Assembly: GCA_020629005.1 (NCBI GenBank)
Contig: JAHDEE010000030.1
Coordinates: forward strand, 1 to 42,999
Direction of reading: 5' to 3'
DNA length: 42,999 nucleotides
DNA from: Chitinophagales bacterium
GTDB lineage: Bacteria > Bacteroidota > Bacteroidia > Chitinophagales > UBA2359
A program made the position numbers and the translations under genes. The notes under the pieces were generated by a model that saw only the letters and a program-made list of their open reading frames with translations, was not told the origin of the DNA and did no database searches. Below, one piece after another: positions 1-9,480 of this stretch; the first letter of the stretch is position 1, and every line of letters begins with the position of its first letter.

Positions 1-134
1 TGCTTCGCATAAAGTGCAATCAATACTAGCAACACGTTTACTTACATTAGCTGCTACGTCAACGAAATTGACAAAGGGCACGAAGGGGGAAACCTACGGA
101 TCCCAAGCCTGTAGTCAGCAGTTCCAAATCTACA
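1..134. other. No gene seen before the first CDS
   Basis: This is the region downstream of the subtilase stop codon. I see no coding frame, RNA gene or clear terminator hairpin in it. Confidence 0.5.
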
Positions 135-2348
135 TCAATGCTTCACAACTTTCCGCTCTAAGATGAGTCTTCCATCTAAAGAGTGCAGGTTTAGATGATA
201 AATACCGGGAGCCAAGTGCTGAAGAGAGATAGACGGATCGCTGGTAAGCAACCGGCGGCAGGTCTGGCCAAGGCTATTGATGATCGTAATAACTTTGTCG
301 CCAGGCACATTGAGATTTAGTTGATCGCTTGTGGGATTTGGATAGACAAGATCGTGAGTTGAGACATAGTGGTCCTGAACAGACACTGGTATTGTTTGTA
401 GCATGGCATGGGCATCTACCTTACCATACCCCCAAACATCAGGATCAGGATTATCCGTGGTATAGATGTCCTTTATCGCTGTCTCTCCTAGCAGGGTGAT
501 CAACTCAGCAGGCGTGGCATGGGGATTGGCTTCTAAGCAAAGGGCAACAATTCCGGCAACCATAGGAGCGGCCATTGAGGTGCCGCTGTTCTCTGCATAG
601 TTATAGACCTGATCCGTGGTCTCGTCGGTGAATTGATGTACGATGAAATCATAGTCGGAACCATCGTCCAGGTATTCGCTATCAAAGGAATTGACGGAGG
701 AAGCTATGGTCATGCCGGGAGCGGTGATGTCCGGCTTCATTCTTCCATCGACTGTTGGACCCTTACTGGAGAAAGGACAAATGTGATTTGGATCCACATA
801 ATTGCTGTAAGATAGGCTTTGATCAGCCAAATTAATAAACGAAACCTTTGAAGCATAGGCTCCAACTGCTATGGCCGATTCTGTACAGGCCATCTCACCA
901 ACTGTCATCACATCGTCGCCAACAGTGGCTCCGGGCAAACCGTTGGTCACGAACTCGCCGTAGTATCCTCTTGATCCAAAAATGTAGCCCATCCAAACAT
1001 TCACTTCTCCGCTGGAGCCCTTTATAGCGAGCGATATATTATCGTTTGTCTTGCTGTGGATATCCAGGAAGGCATGCGGCTTCCCGTTCACATCAGAAGA
1101 GACGGTGCTGAGTTGTACAAACAATGTATCACTGTCCGAACCGATCAGCATCGTATCCATTGTTGTATCTTCAATACACATGAAATCAGTGAGAGCATTG
1201 ACGCTCTGGCCTTCGTAGGTTCCGAGTTGAATACAGAAATTTTCTCCTGTGTCTCCCCAAATGTCTATCCAGGTCTTGTCTTCTCCCAGGTTTGTATTGA
1301 ATCGTACAAAACTCTGCAAGAGGCTATCCGTTGCAGAGAATTGTTTTCTGAGATGCAGATTTTGCTCGCCATTGTTTCCGCCTGAAATGGTAAAAATCTT
1401 TCCCGGTCCTGTTAGGTTGTTTACCGCCTGACTAAACAAGGAGCTGCCATCGTGAGGGCCTATGCTGCAACCCCAACTTAGGTTTGCTACGGCGGGTTTT
1501 CCTTGTGCATCCGCGTACTCAAACACATAGTTTATTCCATCTACCAAGTCTGTCATGCCGGTATTTTGCCATTGCTCCTGAGGTGGAGTAATGCCCACAA
1601 ATACCAGGTCGCTTTCATAAGCCACACCTCTGTATTCGTCGCCATCGCCACCAAAACCCGAACCAGCAGCAATTCCGGCAACATGGGCACCGTGTGATTC
1701 GTTGGCATTGTCTGTTTCTGCTTCGATCATGTCTTCGGTATCTCTAAACTCGTGTCCGTAGGCATATCCCGCTGGCGGTAGCCCCACTGACTTTTGTTCC
1801 CAAATTCGTTTGATTCTATAGTTGGTTCCAAGGGTATCATAAAAGGTGGGATGTGTATAATCAAAACCTACATCCAAAATTCCCATGACGACATCTTTGC
1901 CTGTGAAAGCCTGCGGAAGATCCAGACCCTGGTGAACCTCATCGACATTGGTCGCTGCACGGGCTTCCTCCAGAGTAGGAGAAACTGGTGAATCCAATTG
2001 TACGAAATCAATTCCGGATTCCAATGCGGTAAAAGCCTGCATCTTACCTACCGGAATTTTGACTGTCCAAACATTTCCGGCCTTGGTTCCTACAAGAATG
2101 CCCAAGTCCTCAAAGTCACCAGCTTGCAATTGCTCGTTAATTTTAACAAAGGCACTTACGTACTTTTGGCCGTCTATTCGAGAATGCACAAATTTGGCGT
2201 CCGCAGCATTTTTGTCTGGCGAATTGACAATGGATAGATATTGCTTTGTCAGCGCCGAATGTTTGCCAACTGATTTATTCAATGTTTGCGCTTGCACATT
2301 GTGACAAACGAAAAAAGTGCTTAGAAGAAGTACGATTTTGCCTTTCAT
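135..2348 (-). CDS. Secreted subtilisin-like serine protease (S8) with T9SS sorting domain
   Basis: This is a secreted endopeptidase of the subtilase family. Starting at the ATG at 2348 gives 737 residues opening with a signal peptide (MKGKIVLLLSTFFV, ending near VQAQ). The catalytic triad is visible: Asp159 in GILDVGFDYTHP, His219 in ESHGAHVAG and Ser591 in NSGTSMAAP, with the oxyanion Asn in SGGNNG. More than 200 residues lie between that Asn and the Ser, so the domain carries a large insertion. The C-terminal 80 residues (YPNPTSDQLNLNVPG through LERKVVKH) are a type A T9SS sorting domain, so the enzyme is probably exported by T9SS and attached to or released from the cell surface. An ATG ten codons upstream (2378) is open, but it would place residues before the signal peptide and sit almost on the predicted transcription start. 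Confidence 0.93.
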   Translation of the reverse strand: MKGKIVLLLSTFFVCHNVQAQTLNKSVGKHSALTKQYLSIVNSPDKNAADAKFVHSRIDGQKYVSAFVKINEQLQAGDFEDLGILVGTKAGNVWTVKIPVGKMQAFTALESGIDFVQLDSPVSPTLEEARAATNVDEVHQGLDLPQAFTGKDVVMGILDVGFDYTHPTFYDTLGTNYRIKRIWEQKSVGLPPAGYAYGHEFRDTEDMIEAETDNANESHGAHVAGIAAGSGFGGDGDEYRGVAYESDLVFVGITPPQEQWQNTGMTDLVDGINYVFEYADAQGKPAVANLSWGCSIGPHDGSSLFSQAVNNLTGPGKIFTISGGNNGEQNLHLRKQFSATDSLLQSFVRFNTNLGEDKTWIDIWGDTGENFCIQLGTYEGQSVNALTDFMCIEDTTMDTMLIGSDSDTLFVQLSTVSSDVNGKPHAFLDIHSKTNDNISLAIKGSSGEVNVWMGYIFGSRGYYGEFVTNGLPGATVGDDVMTVGEMACTESAIAVGAYASKVSFINLADQSLSYSNYVDPNHICPFSSKGPTVDGRMKPDITAPGMTIASSVNSFDSEYLDDGSDYDFIVHQFTDETTDQVYNYAENSGTSMAAPMVAGIVALCLEANPHATPAELITLLGETAIKDIYTTDNPDPDVWGYGKVDAHAMLQTIPVSVQDHYVSTHDLVYPNPTSDQLNLNVPGDKVITIINSLGQTCRRLLTSDPSISLQHLAPGIYHLNLHSLDGRLILERKVVKH

Positions 2349-2391
2349 AGGATATGATATCAAGTATGACCCAAACAAGCAGATTCTGGCT

Positions 2392-2399
2392 CAAATATA
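2392..2399 (-). promoter_or_regulatory. Putative -7 box for the subtilase gene
   Basis: The minus strand reads TATATTTG, an exact match to the Bacteroidetes -7 consensus TAnnTTTG. It lies about 45 nt upstream of the preferred start at 2348. A clear -33 TTTG at the usual spacing is not seen. The position argues against the alternative start at 2378. Confidence 0.5.
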
Positions 2400-2669
2400 G
2401 CAAAAATCCACAGTAGCACTATCACTGCGAATAGCAGTCTGCTAGTATAAACGTGTCGCAAATCCTGGCCTTCATGAGAGCACATGGTCTCGAAAATGGC
2501 GGAGCTCAGAAAAAATCGGCGACCAGGAAAATTGCTAATTGCCGTCTATTTTTCATTTCAAAGCAAGATCGGCGCTTAAATTTCTTATTTTGCATATCTT
2601 GTTTTGTAACTTAAAGAATAATCGTAATTACTTTACGCATACTTACAGCTATCTATCTAATACCGTACT

Positions 2670-3290
2670 ATGAAATCCTACCTGACTGTTGTCATGCTCA
2701 TTGTGAGTACAACGCTTCTGTTTTCTCAGAAGTCACGAGTCGACCAGCAATGGCTAATTGTGCCGGGAGAAAGCGTTGGCTATCTAACGAAGAGTACAGA
2801 TCTCAAAAAAGTATTATCCATATACGGCGACACCGATCTTAAGCATCTAACTAGGGAAACGGTTATTTATCCCGATACACCCAATGAATTTACGATTGTT
2901 TGGAGCGATGAGAATCGATCCGAGATTGATGCCGTCCACATTACCGGGACCTTCGGATCAAAATGGAAAACCAAAGAAGGCATAAGCCTAATGCAAGAGC
3001 TTCCGGAGCTAGTGAAAGCCAATGGAGCTGATATAACCTTCCCAAAATTTGGCAAGGAAGCAATGAAGGTCATTGATCGAACACCTAAAAAGACCATTGT
3101 CTCGGACTGGGGTGAAGGTCAGTTCTCCAACTATGGAGAGGACCTGGAAGTAGAGTTGATTTACAATTTTGCCTGTGAAGAAACTGAGTTGAATATTCAT
3201 CGATATCAAGGAAGTGGATTGGTCTCCACCGATGATCCGCTGCTTTACACTGTACAGATTTTCGTGAATGAAATCAGAGTAAAGCTTTAA
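2670..3290 (+). CDS. Exported protein of unknown function
   Basis: I do not recognise the family. The 206-residue product begins with a signal peptide (MKSYLTVVMLIVSTTLLFSQ) with cleavage likely after SQ and no lipobox Cys. The mature part is mixed alpha/beta in look, with no membrane segment and a single Cys. It is probably periplasmic or secreted. The stop codon is 24 nt before the start chosen for the next gene, so the two are probably cotranscribed and this protein may serve the same surface system. It has no T9SS domain. Confidence 0.8.
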   Translation: MKSYLTVVMLIVSTTLLFSQKSRVDQQWLIVPGESVGYLTKSTDLKKVLSIYGDTDLKHLTRETVIYPDTPNEFTIVWSDENRSEIDAVHITGTFGSKWKTKEGISLMQELPELVKANGADITFPKFGKEAMKVIDRTPKKTIVSDWGEGQFSNYGEDLEVELIYNFACEETELNIHRYQGSGLVSTDDPLLYTVQIFVNEIRVKL

Positions 3291-3314
3291 TCACCACCTT
3301 TGAATCGAACCACC

Positions 3315-6300
3315 ATGAAACTCAGATATACACTTACTTTTTTGCTCTCTGTTCTAGCCACTCTCCTATCCGCACAGACGCCGGAATGGTCTCAATTCCC
3401 ATCTCAACCAGGATCTACTGATCGCAGTGATGATATATTTTTTATTTCCGAAACCGTTGGTTGGGCGATAAAGCGGGGAGCTGCGGGAAACTATATCTAT
3501 AAGACCACTGATGGAGGAGAATCGTGGATTACACAATTTAATCAACCCTCAGCCAGCACCCACTTTAGAGCACTGGGATTCGTGAATGACACCAGAGGCT
3601 GGGTGGGAAATTTGGGTCAGGGATCATTTAGCAGTGCTTCTGATACCACGCCTTTGTACGAAACATTTGATGGTGGGACTACCTGGACTGCAGTTCCTGG
3701 CCTGCCCTCCAATATTATTGGAATATGCGCGATCCATGTATTGGATAACAACACCATCTTTGCTGGAGGGCGCGTGAGAGGCCCTGGAGACGGCAATGAC
3801 CCTTCAAACTTTACTAATCTTTTGAAAAGTACGGATCAAGGTGCTACCTGGCAAGTAATCAATGTAAATGATGGGTCTGTGGGCGCAGGACAAGGCTTAA
3901 ATGGTATAATGGATGTATACTTCCACGATGCGAACAACGGTTTTTTGATCGGTATGGAGGATGTCCCATATACCTCTGGAGGCGGAACCTACCGAGGTAG
4001 AATCATAAGAACAACTGACGGAGGAGCTACCTGGAGTCCTGTAGTGACTTCGGATGTTACGGGGACCTATTTTTGGAAGATAAGCTTTCCTTCTCCTGGA
4101 ATCGGCTATGCCTCCTTGCAACAGAACAATGCCTATAGCACTGTGATCTATTACAAATCCACTGATGGTGGACTCAGTTGGGTTCGGGATGATATTCCAC
4201 TTAGTTCCTTGTCTCCACAGCCGAGCAGTTTCTTTGTACAAGGTATAGGTTGTGTTGATGACAATACTTGCTGGATTGGAGGAAGCGGCAATACCAGTAC
4301 CAATTACATTGAAACGACAGATGGAGGAAATACCTGGACGAATGTCACCTACTCGGATACCCGAAGAATGAACAAGTTCAGATTCCTAAATAGCAATTTT
4401 GGTGTATCCTGCGGAGCTAGATTGCATGTGTACAGGGCGCCTCAAACTGCAAGTGGGGACGAGCCTTGTACTGCAGGCTATCTAGTAGCAGATGGTTCAA
4501 CTGTAACAGGAAGTATCAGTGATGATTTAACCCAAACAAGTGGTGTCCCAGTACCTACCTTGTTTTCCAATACTGGTTCTACAGATGCTGCGATCTTTAA
4601 TACGGACAATGTTTGCGAAGATAGATGGTATCGGGTAACTGTTCCAGCAAGCGGTGGTTTCAGAGTTACAATGGATGCAATTTCCGGCAGTACGGATTTG
4701 GCTATTGCAGCTTACACCGGAAATTGCTCTGGAAGCACAGCCTCTGGTTTTGCACTTATAGGCGCAGATGATGGTACTCAAGAACCGGAGATTTCTATTT
4801 CCTGCCAAACACCGGGCGATGATGTCTTTCTCAGAGTCTGGGAGTTTGGCTGTAATGGCACTTCCTCCTTCAATATGGTGGTAGAAGATATTGCTAATGT
4901 TGCCGTGGGCGACGAGCCAGAGACAGCTCCAACATTGATTGTGAACCATCCCTCAGCACCAGAAAGTGCTTTTAGCACGTTCAACTTCAACGGCGATTAC
5001 TTTGAGACGAAACAAGAAAACAGGATGCCCACTTGTGCTGATTATAATTATGCCAATGGTTGTGAGGACATCTGGTTTAAGTTCGATATGCCCGCCACAG
5101 GTCTGCTCCACATCGAAGTTGACAATACCAGTTCGGTCTACTGGACGCAACTTGCCCTCTATGATATGCAATGTGGAATTACGGAAGTAGCTTGTAGCGC
5201 TGGAGCTACCAGATACCCAAGAATAGACTACAATGCCACGGTTGGTGATGAGCTCTATTTGCGAGTTTATGATTACGATTGCAACATGGAAGATCAGGAT
5301 ATCAGCAGGACATTGAACGTAAGAGGATTCATGGATTATGTACCGGGAAGTGGTGTTTGTGCAGGTGCTGGAGATGGCGATGAGCCTTGTGATGCTCCTT
5401 GCATTCAAGTGGGCGGAGCAGGTGAGAATGCAGTCATTGACGCTACATTATCGCAGACTGCCAGTGGCATTCCAGATCCTACAGAATTTTCGAATACCGG
5501 GACTTCAGCTCAAGTCTGGAACCCCGCCAATGTTTGTGAAGACAGATGGTATAGAGTAGCCGTACCGGCTTCCGGAGGTTTCCATGCCGACTTCAGCGGA
5601 TCAAGTGATTTAGCTGTGGCAGTATATAACGGCTCCTGCGACAATCTTGACAATCCGCTCGGATTTAGCCAAATTGGCGCGGATGATGGATTGAATATTC
5701 CTTCAATCACTGTAGGTTGTCAGACTCCAGGAGATACCTTGTATATGCGTGTTTGGCATTGGAACTGTAGCAATCTTAGTGGAAGTTCTGTCATCACTTT
5801 AACAGATCTCAATCAGCAGCCTGATGGCGATGAACCAGATTCCGCAATTGGCTTAACGGTAGATGCACCAGCTTTAGCAGCGAGCTTGACTACTGTCTAT
5901 TCAGAATCTAAGTATCCAGGTCTTCCAAATTCTTGTCAAAATGGTGCAAGCGATGGCGTTTTTACCTACACTTCCGGATGTGAAGATATCTGGTATGAAG
6001 TCACAGCACCAGCAGGAGAATTTTTGAAATACTCGATAACTAATCCAAGCGGCGGTTCGTCAGATCTTAATATGGCTTTGTACTTAGGTGATTGCCCGTC
6101 CAATTTAAATCAAGTCGCTTGCGATGTGGATGGAGGAACCGGCTCTAATCCAGAAATTGTGTATTTCAGTAACCCCGGAGGCGTTTTCTATCTGAGAGTT
6201 TGGGAATCAGGTTGTGACTTCACGAGTGCCGTTAATTTTGATATTAGTGTTTCTATTGATAGTGATCCGAATGACCTACCCCTGTGTTCTACGCAGGTGA

Positions 6301-8357
6301 TTCCGATGGAGACCAGTGTAGAGATCATTGTTGCACAGGGACAAAGCAATGCAGCCATTACCTTTCCATCGATTCCAGATCCAATGGGCTGTTCAGATAT
6401 GCTGACAAATTCCTGGACCGCCGAAGCGGCTGCGGCCAGAGAAGATTCCTGGGTGCAATTTGTTGTGCCAGCTTCAGGTGCCGTAAAGATTACCGGTGAG
6501 TCTACGGTGCCTGCGGGTGATGCCGAACTTGCAGTATACGCGACTGACCCCAATAATCCTTGCTTACCAGATGTGCTGCTGGCCTGCGATGGCGATACAG
6601 GAGGAGCAGGTTTGGCTACGATCGTCATGGATTGTCTAACACCAGGCGAAGCTTTGTACATCAGATCATGGGACAAAGGAACAGATAACTCCTTCCTCTT
6701 TGACTTGTTTATCACTGAAAATATTGATGCTGGAGATGATCCAACAAATGCCATTTCAGCAGCAGTCGGTTCGGTTGTCACCGTAAATCCAGCTACCGTT
6801 CATCATTCCTGGAGCAATACTGCGCCTAGCTGTGGATCATTTAACACTGCTAATGCCTGCGAGGATACCTGGTATGAAACTACAGTGGGGTCAAGTGGCG
6901 CTATAGATCTCGAGATCCAAAATAATTCAGGAGAAAAAGCCATCGCAGTCTACACTGGCACTTGCTATGATAACTTAAGTGAAATTGCTTGCGCAAATAG
7001 TTCTGCAGGCGTATTGCTGATCACTGGTCGCACAACAGGAGAACAATTGTTGATCCGCTTATGGGATGAAAATTGCGACGATAGTTCTGTATTTGATCTT
7101 GCCATCGGTGGAGGTGCTGACGGCACTTGTACTTTTCCCTATGACGGGGATGATCCGTGCGGAGCACCCTGTGTTGTTGTCGGTGCAGCAACCTTAAATG
7201 GAAGCATCGATGCAACGCTGACGGAGACAATTGGAGTGCCTACTCCTGGTTTGTTTTCTAATACAACCCTATCAGACGCATCGATTTTCGATTCGGCAAA
7301 TGTATGTGAAGATAGGTGGTTCCGGGTAGAGGTGCCTTCGAGTGGTGCCGTCAAAATCAATATTGAGGGAACATCAGGAAGCCAGACTTTGGCTGCGGCT
7401 GCTTACCTCGGTGTTTGCGCTGGCTCTTCGGCTTCCGGCTTTAGCCTTATCGCTGCTGATGCTGGCGGAAATAGTCCCGAGCTGACTTTATCCTGCCAAT
7501 CACCGGGAGACGACATTTACCTGCGCGTATGGGAAACCGGCTGCGATGGAACTGCTGGCTTTACTGTCAGCGCTTCCGATGTTGCGACACAAATTACAGG
7601 TGACGTACCTGAGACAGCTATCAATCTCCTGGTTAATGCCTCAACAGCGCCTGAAAGCACATTTACTTCGCACACTTTAGATGGCTCCTTTAGCGAAACA
7701 AAAGAAAATGGGACAGTCGCTTCTTGTCCGTATTTTGACTTTGAGAATGGATGTGAAGATATCTGGTTCAAGTTTGTTGCACCTGAAACAAATGTGGTAC
7801 ATATTGAAGTCAACAATACTAGTTCCGCAGACTGGACCCAATTGGCGCTCTATGACACGCAATGCGGATTTACTGAAATCGCTTGCAGTGCAGGTCAAAC
7901 AGGATACCCAAGAATTGATTTCAACGCGACTCTTGGAAATGAGTATTATCTGAGAGTCTATGACCACAGTTGTAATCTGGAAAATGAAGATGCCAGTCGT
8001 AAGCTCAGCGTAAGGGCATATTTAGAATATTGCGCTCCAGATTATAAATCTGGCAGTAACGGTGCATTAAGTGGTACCGTTAATACTGGTGGTCTCTACA
8101 GCCTGGACTATGAGGCCAATGGAAGCATTGAGTCGACTCAAACGATCACCGGTGCTGGTACCACTGTCTCCTATGATTCTGGAACGGATATTTGTTTGGA
8201 TTCCGGATTTGAAATCAGTACGGGCTCCGAATTTCAGGCATTGATTGATGGTTGTGGGGGATCTACGCGGAATGCAAATGAAAACAACATCATAAACAAA
8301 TTGAAGCCAGGTAAGCAGAAAAAACAAAAAAAACAGTTCAGGCAACAAGTAAAATAA
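3315..8357 (+). CDS. Giant secreted protein: Ycf48/sortilin-like propeller plus eight Cys/Trp-rich beta-sandwich repeats
   Basis: The product has 1681 residues and is probably a cell-surface or extracellular adhesin-like protein. Starting at MKLRYTLTFL places a signal peptide at the N-terminus (ending SAQ); an ATG five codons upstream is also open. Residues about 15-380 hold at least six TDGGxxW-type strands (TTDGGESW, TFDGGTTW, STDQGATW, TTDGGATW, STDGGLSW, TTDGGNTW), typical of Ycf48/BNR/sortilin beta-propellers. Then come eight repeats of about 150 residues, marked by CEDRWYRV, CEDIWFKF or weaker versions and followed by LRVWxxxC or LRVYDxxC. They resemble PPC-type beta-sandwich domains. 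Residues about 1585-1655 resemble the '3-coathanger stack' domain of Bacteroidetes surface proteins. The protein ends in a Lys/Gln-rich tail (KPGKQKKQKKQFRQQVK) instead of a recognisable T9SS sorting domain. Repeats 1-2 and 7-8 are close paralogues, which indicates internal duplication. Confidence 0.85.
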   Translation: MKLRYTLTFLLSVLATLLSAQTPEWSQFPSQPGSTDRSDDIFFISETVGWAIKRGAAGNYIYKTTDGGESWITQFNQPSASTHFRALGFVNDTRGWVGNLGQGSFSSASDTTPLYETFDGGTTWTAVPGLPSNIIGICAIHVLDNNTIFAGGRVRGPGDGNDPSNFTNLLKSTDQGATWQVINVNDGSVGAGQGLNGIMDVYFHDANNGFLIGMEDVPYTSGGGTYRGRIIRTTDGGATWSPVVTSDVTGTYFWKISFPSPGIGYASLQQNNAYSTVIYYKSTDGGLSWVRDDIPLSSLSPQPSSFFVQGIGCVDDNTCWIGGSGNTSTNYIETTDGGNTWTNVTYSDTRRMNKFRFLNSNFGVSCGARLHVYRAPQTASGDEPCTAGYLVADGSTVTGSISDDLTQTSGVPVPTLFSNTGSTDAAIFNTDNVCEDRWYRVTVPASGGFRVTMDAISGSTDLAIAAYTGNCSGSTASGFALIGADDGTQEPEISISCQTPGDDVFLRVWEFGCNGTSSFNMVVEDIANVAVGDEPETAPTLIVNHPSAPESAFSTFNFNGDYFETKQENRMPTCADYNYANGCEDIWFKFDMPATGLLHIEVDNTSSVYWTQLALYDMQCGITEVACSAGATRYPRIDYNATVGDELYLRVYDYDCNMEDQDISRTLNVRGFMDYVPGSGVCAGAGDGDEPCDAPCIQVGGAGENAVIDATLSQTASGIPDPTEFSNTGTSAQVWNPANVCEDRWYRVAVPASGGFHADFSGSSDLAVAVYNGSCDNLDNPLGFSQIGADDGLNIPSITVGCQTPGDTLYMRVWHWNCSNLSGSSVITLTDLNQQPDGDEPDSAIGLTVDAPALAASLTTVYSESKYPGLPNSCQNGASDGVFTYTSGCEDIWYEVTAPAGEFLKYSITNPSGGSSDLNMALYLGDCPSNLNQVACDVDGGTGSNPEIVYFSNPGGVFYLRVWESGCDFTSAVNFDISVSIDSDPNDLPLCSTQVIPMETSVEIIVAQGQSNAAITFPSIPDPMGCSDMLTNSWTAEAAAAREDSWVQFVVPASGAVKITGESTVPAGDAELAVYATDPNNPCLPDVLLACDGDTGGAGLATIVMDCLTPGEALYIRSWDKGTDNSFLFDLFITENIDAGDDPTNAISAAVGSVVTVNPATVHHSWSNTAPSCGSFNTANACEDTWYETTVGSSGAIDLEIQNNSGEKAIAVYTGTCYDNLSEIACANSSAGVLLITGRTTGEQLLIRLWDENCDDSSVFDLAIGGGADGTCTFPYDGDDPCGAPCVVVGAATLNGSIDATLTETIGVPTPGLFSNTTLSDASIFDSANVCEDRWFRVEVPSSGAVKINIEGTSGSQTLAAAAYLGVCAGSSASGFSLIAADAGGNSPELTLSCQSPGDDIYLRVWETGCDGTAGFTVSASDVATQITGDVPETAINLLVNASTAPESTFTSHTLDGSFSETKENGTVASCPYFDFENGCEDIWFKFVAPETNVVHIEVNNTSSADWTQLALYDTQCGFTEIACSAGQTGYPRIDFNATLGNEYYLRVYDHSCNLENEDASRKLSVRAYLEYCAPDYKSGSNGALSGTVNTGGLYSLDYEANGSIESTQTITGAGTTVSYDSGTDICLDSGFEISTGSEFQALIDGCGGSTRNANENNIINKLKPGKQKKQKKQFRQQVK

Positions 8358-8403
8358 AGGCATGTAGTATATTGCAATGCCGCAGCAGTTGCTTGCAGCC
8401 GTA

Positions 8404-8436
8404 CAATACGATGGAGGAATTAAACTCCGTATTATA
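8404..8436. other. Hairpin between the giant protein gene and the S74 gene
   Basis: AATACG-at-GGAG pairs with CTCCGTATT across a short A/T-rich loop. There is no convincing T-tract, so it may be a weak terminator or an mRNA-processing hairpin that separates expression of the two genes. Confidence 0.35.
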
Positions 8437-8477
8437 TTAAGTAAACACACAATAATATAGCCTAAATATAGTCAATT

Positions 8478-9311
8478 ATGAAAAAGCTAATCTTATTCGT
8501 CTCTTTGAGCATTCTGCCATTCTTCGCATTTGCACAGGCACCTGCTATCAAAGTAATCACAAATGGAAATGTTGGCATCCATACCAGCACCCCTACTACC
8601 GAATTAGAAGTAAACGGAATAGCAAAATCCAAAGGAAACACCATTCAAGAAGCTTCTGCTTCCGGTACGTCCCTATTTGAAAGGACAGATCGGTCTGCAA
8701 TGTTAGTTGGTGCAGGATGGAACGCAGGCTTTACTGTTGATGCAGACTATAACTTTGAAGTTTGGTCAAATACCCGAGCGCAAGTATTAGATCGCAAATT
8801 GTCAGGAAGTGGTGGTACGCTATTGCTTCGAGGTATCGGGTCTACAGGAAATTTCGGCTTTGGTGTTTATAACCCAACGGAGAAAGTACATGTAAGCGGC
8901 AACATCTTTGCAACAGGAACAATTACTCCTTCTGATCGCCGACTAAAAGATAATGTTACCCAGTTTGAAGATGGTTTAGCAATCATTGAAAAGCTCAACA
9001 CCATTCGCTATAAGTACAATGGAAAAGCTGGCTTAGAGACTGAAGATTTTCATATTGGTGTCTATGCCCAGGATTTGCAAGAAGTAGCGCCCTATCTAGT
9101 GGAAGAATTTATCCACCAGGAAGAAGATGGGCAGGGCAATGTAATCGAAGAAGAAGCATACCTTAAGATCAGAGATAGCGAAATCAAGTACTTGCTGCTA
9201 AATGCAATCAAGGAACAACAAAAGAGCATTGAAGCCTTGCAAAAGGAGGTCAAAGAACTTCAAGAAGTGATTGACCAGGATGTAATGGCTAAAGCTGCAA
9301 GTGGTCGATAG
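8478..9311 (+). CDS. Exported protein with C-terminal endosialidase-type intramolecular chaperone (S74) domain
   Basis: The 277-residue product has a signal peptide (MKKLILFVSLSILPFFAFAQ). A short repeat-like region follows (GNVGIHTSTPTTELEVNG, typical of tail-fibre-like proteins). From about residue 155 there is an S74 chaperone-of-endosialidase domain. SDRRLKDNV carries the Ser and Lys expected for autocleavage, and IGVYAQDLQEVAPYLV and YLLLNAIKEQQKSIEALQ are the usual following blocks. The last 35 residues are a heptad-rich coiled coil, consistent with a trimer. In phage this domain folds trimeric fibres and is then cleaved off. Here there are no phage genes nearby, and such proteins occur on Bacteroidetes chromosomes, so a cell-surface fibre or adhesin role beside the giant repeat protein is likely. 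Confidence 0.88.
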   Translation: MKKLILFVSLSILPFFAFAQAPAIKVITNGNVGIHTSTPTTELEVNGIAKSKGNTIQEASASGTSLFERTDRSAMLVGAGWNAGFTVDADYNFEVWSNTRAQVLDRKLSGSGGTLLLRGIGSTGNFGFGVYNPTEKVHVSGNIFATGTITPSDRRLKDNVTQFEDGLAIIEKLNTIRYKYNGKAGLETEDFHIGVYAQDLQEVAPYLVEEFIHQEEDGQGNVIEEEAYLKIRDSEIKYLLLNAIKEQQKSIEALQKEVKELQEVIDQDVMAKAASGR

Positions 9312-9376
9312 AGATACTTAACTAAGTGCGAGCAAGGGGTACAGAGCAAGGAGAAAGGAGCAAAGAGCAAGCGAGT

Positions 9377-9457
9377 GTTCATTTTTTTGTGTGATTGTTG
9401 ATCAATGTTTCCGTACCAAACAAGAAGTAAAGGAATCAATGACACAGAAAAATGAAC
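9377..9457. repeat. Imperfect 24-bp inverted repeat
   Basis: The arms 9377-9400 and 9434-9457 (GTTCATTTTT...TGTGT...) match at about 20 of 24 positions around a loop of about 33 nt. It follows the S74 gene and could be its terminator or a small decayed inverted-repeat element. Just upstream (about 9328-9372) is a low-complexity purine stretch with repeated GAGCAAGG-like words. Confidence 0.5.
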
Positions 9458-9480
9458 GTCCCCTTTTTTAACAACAGCCT

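Noticed and set aside
6188-6781. 197-codon minus-strand frame inside the giant gene, and similar long antisense frames
   Set aside because: They are antisense shadows of a repetitive, stop-poor coding sequence. The plus-strand frame has clear domains.
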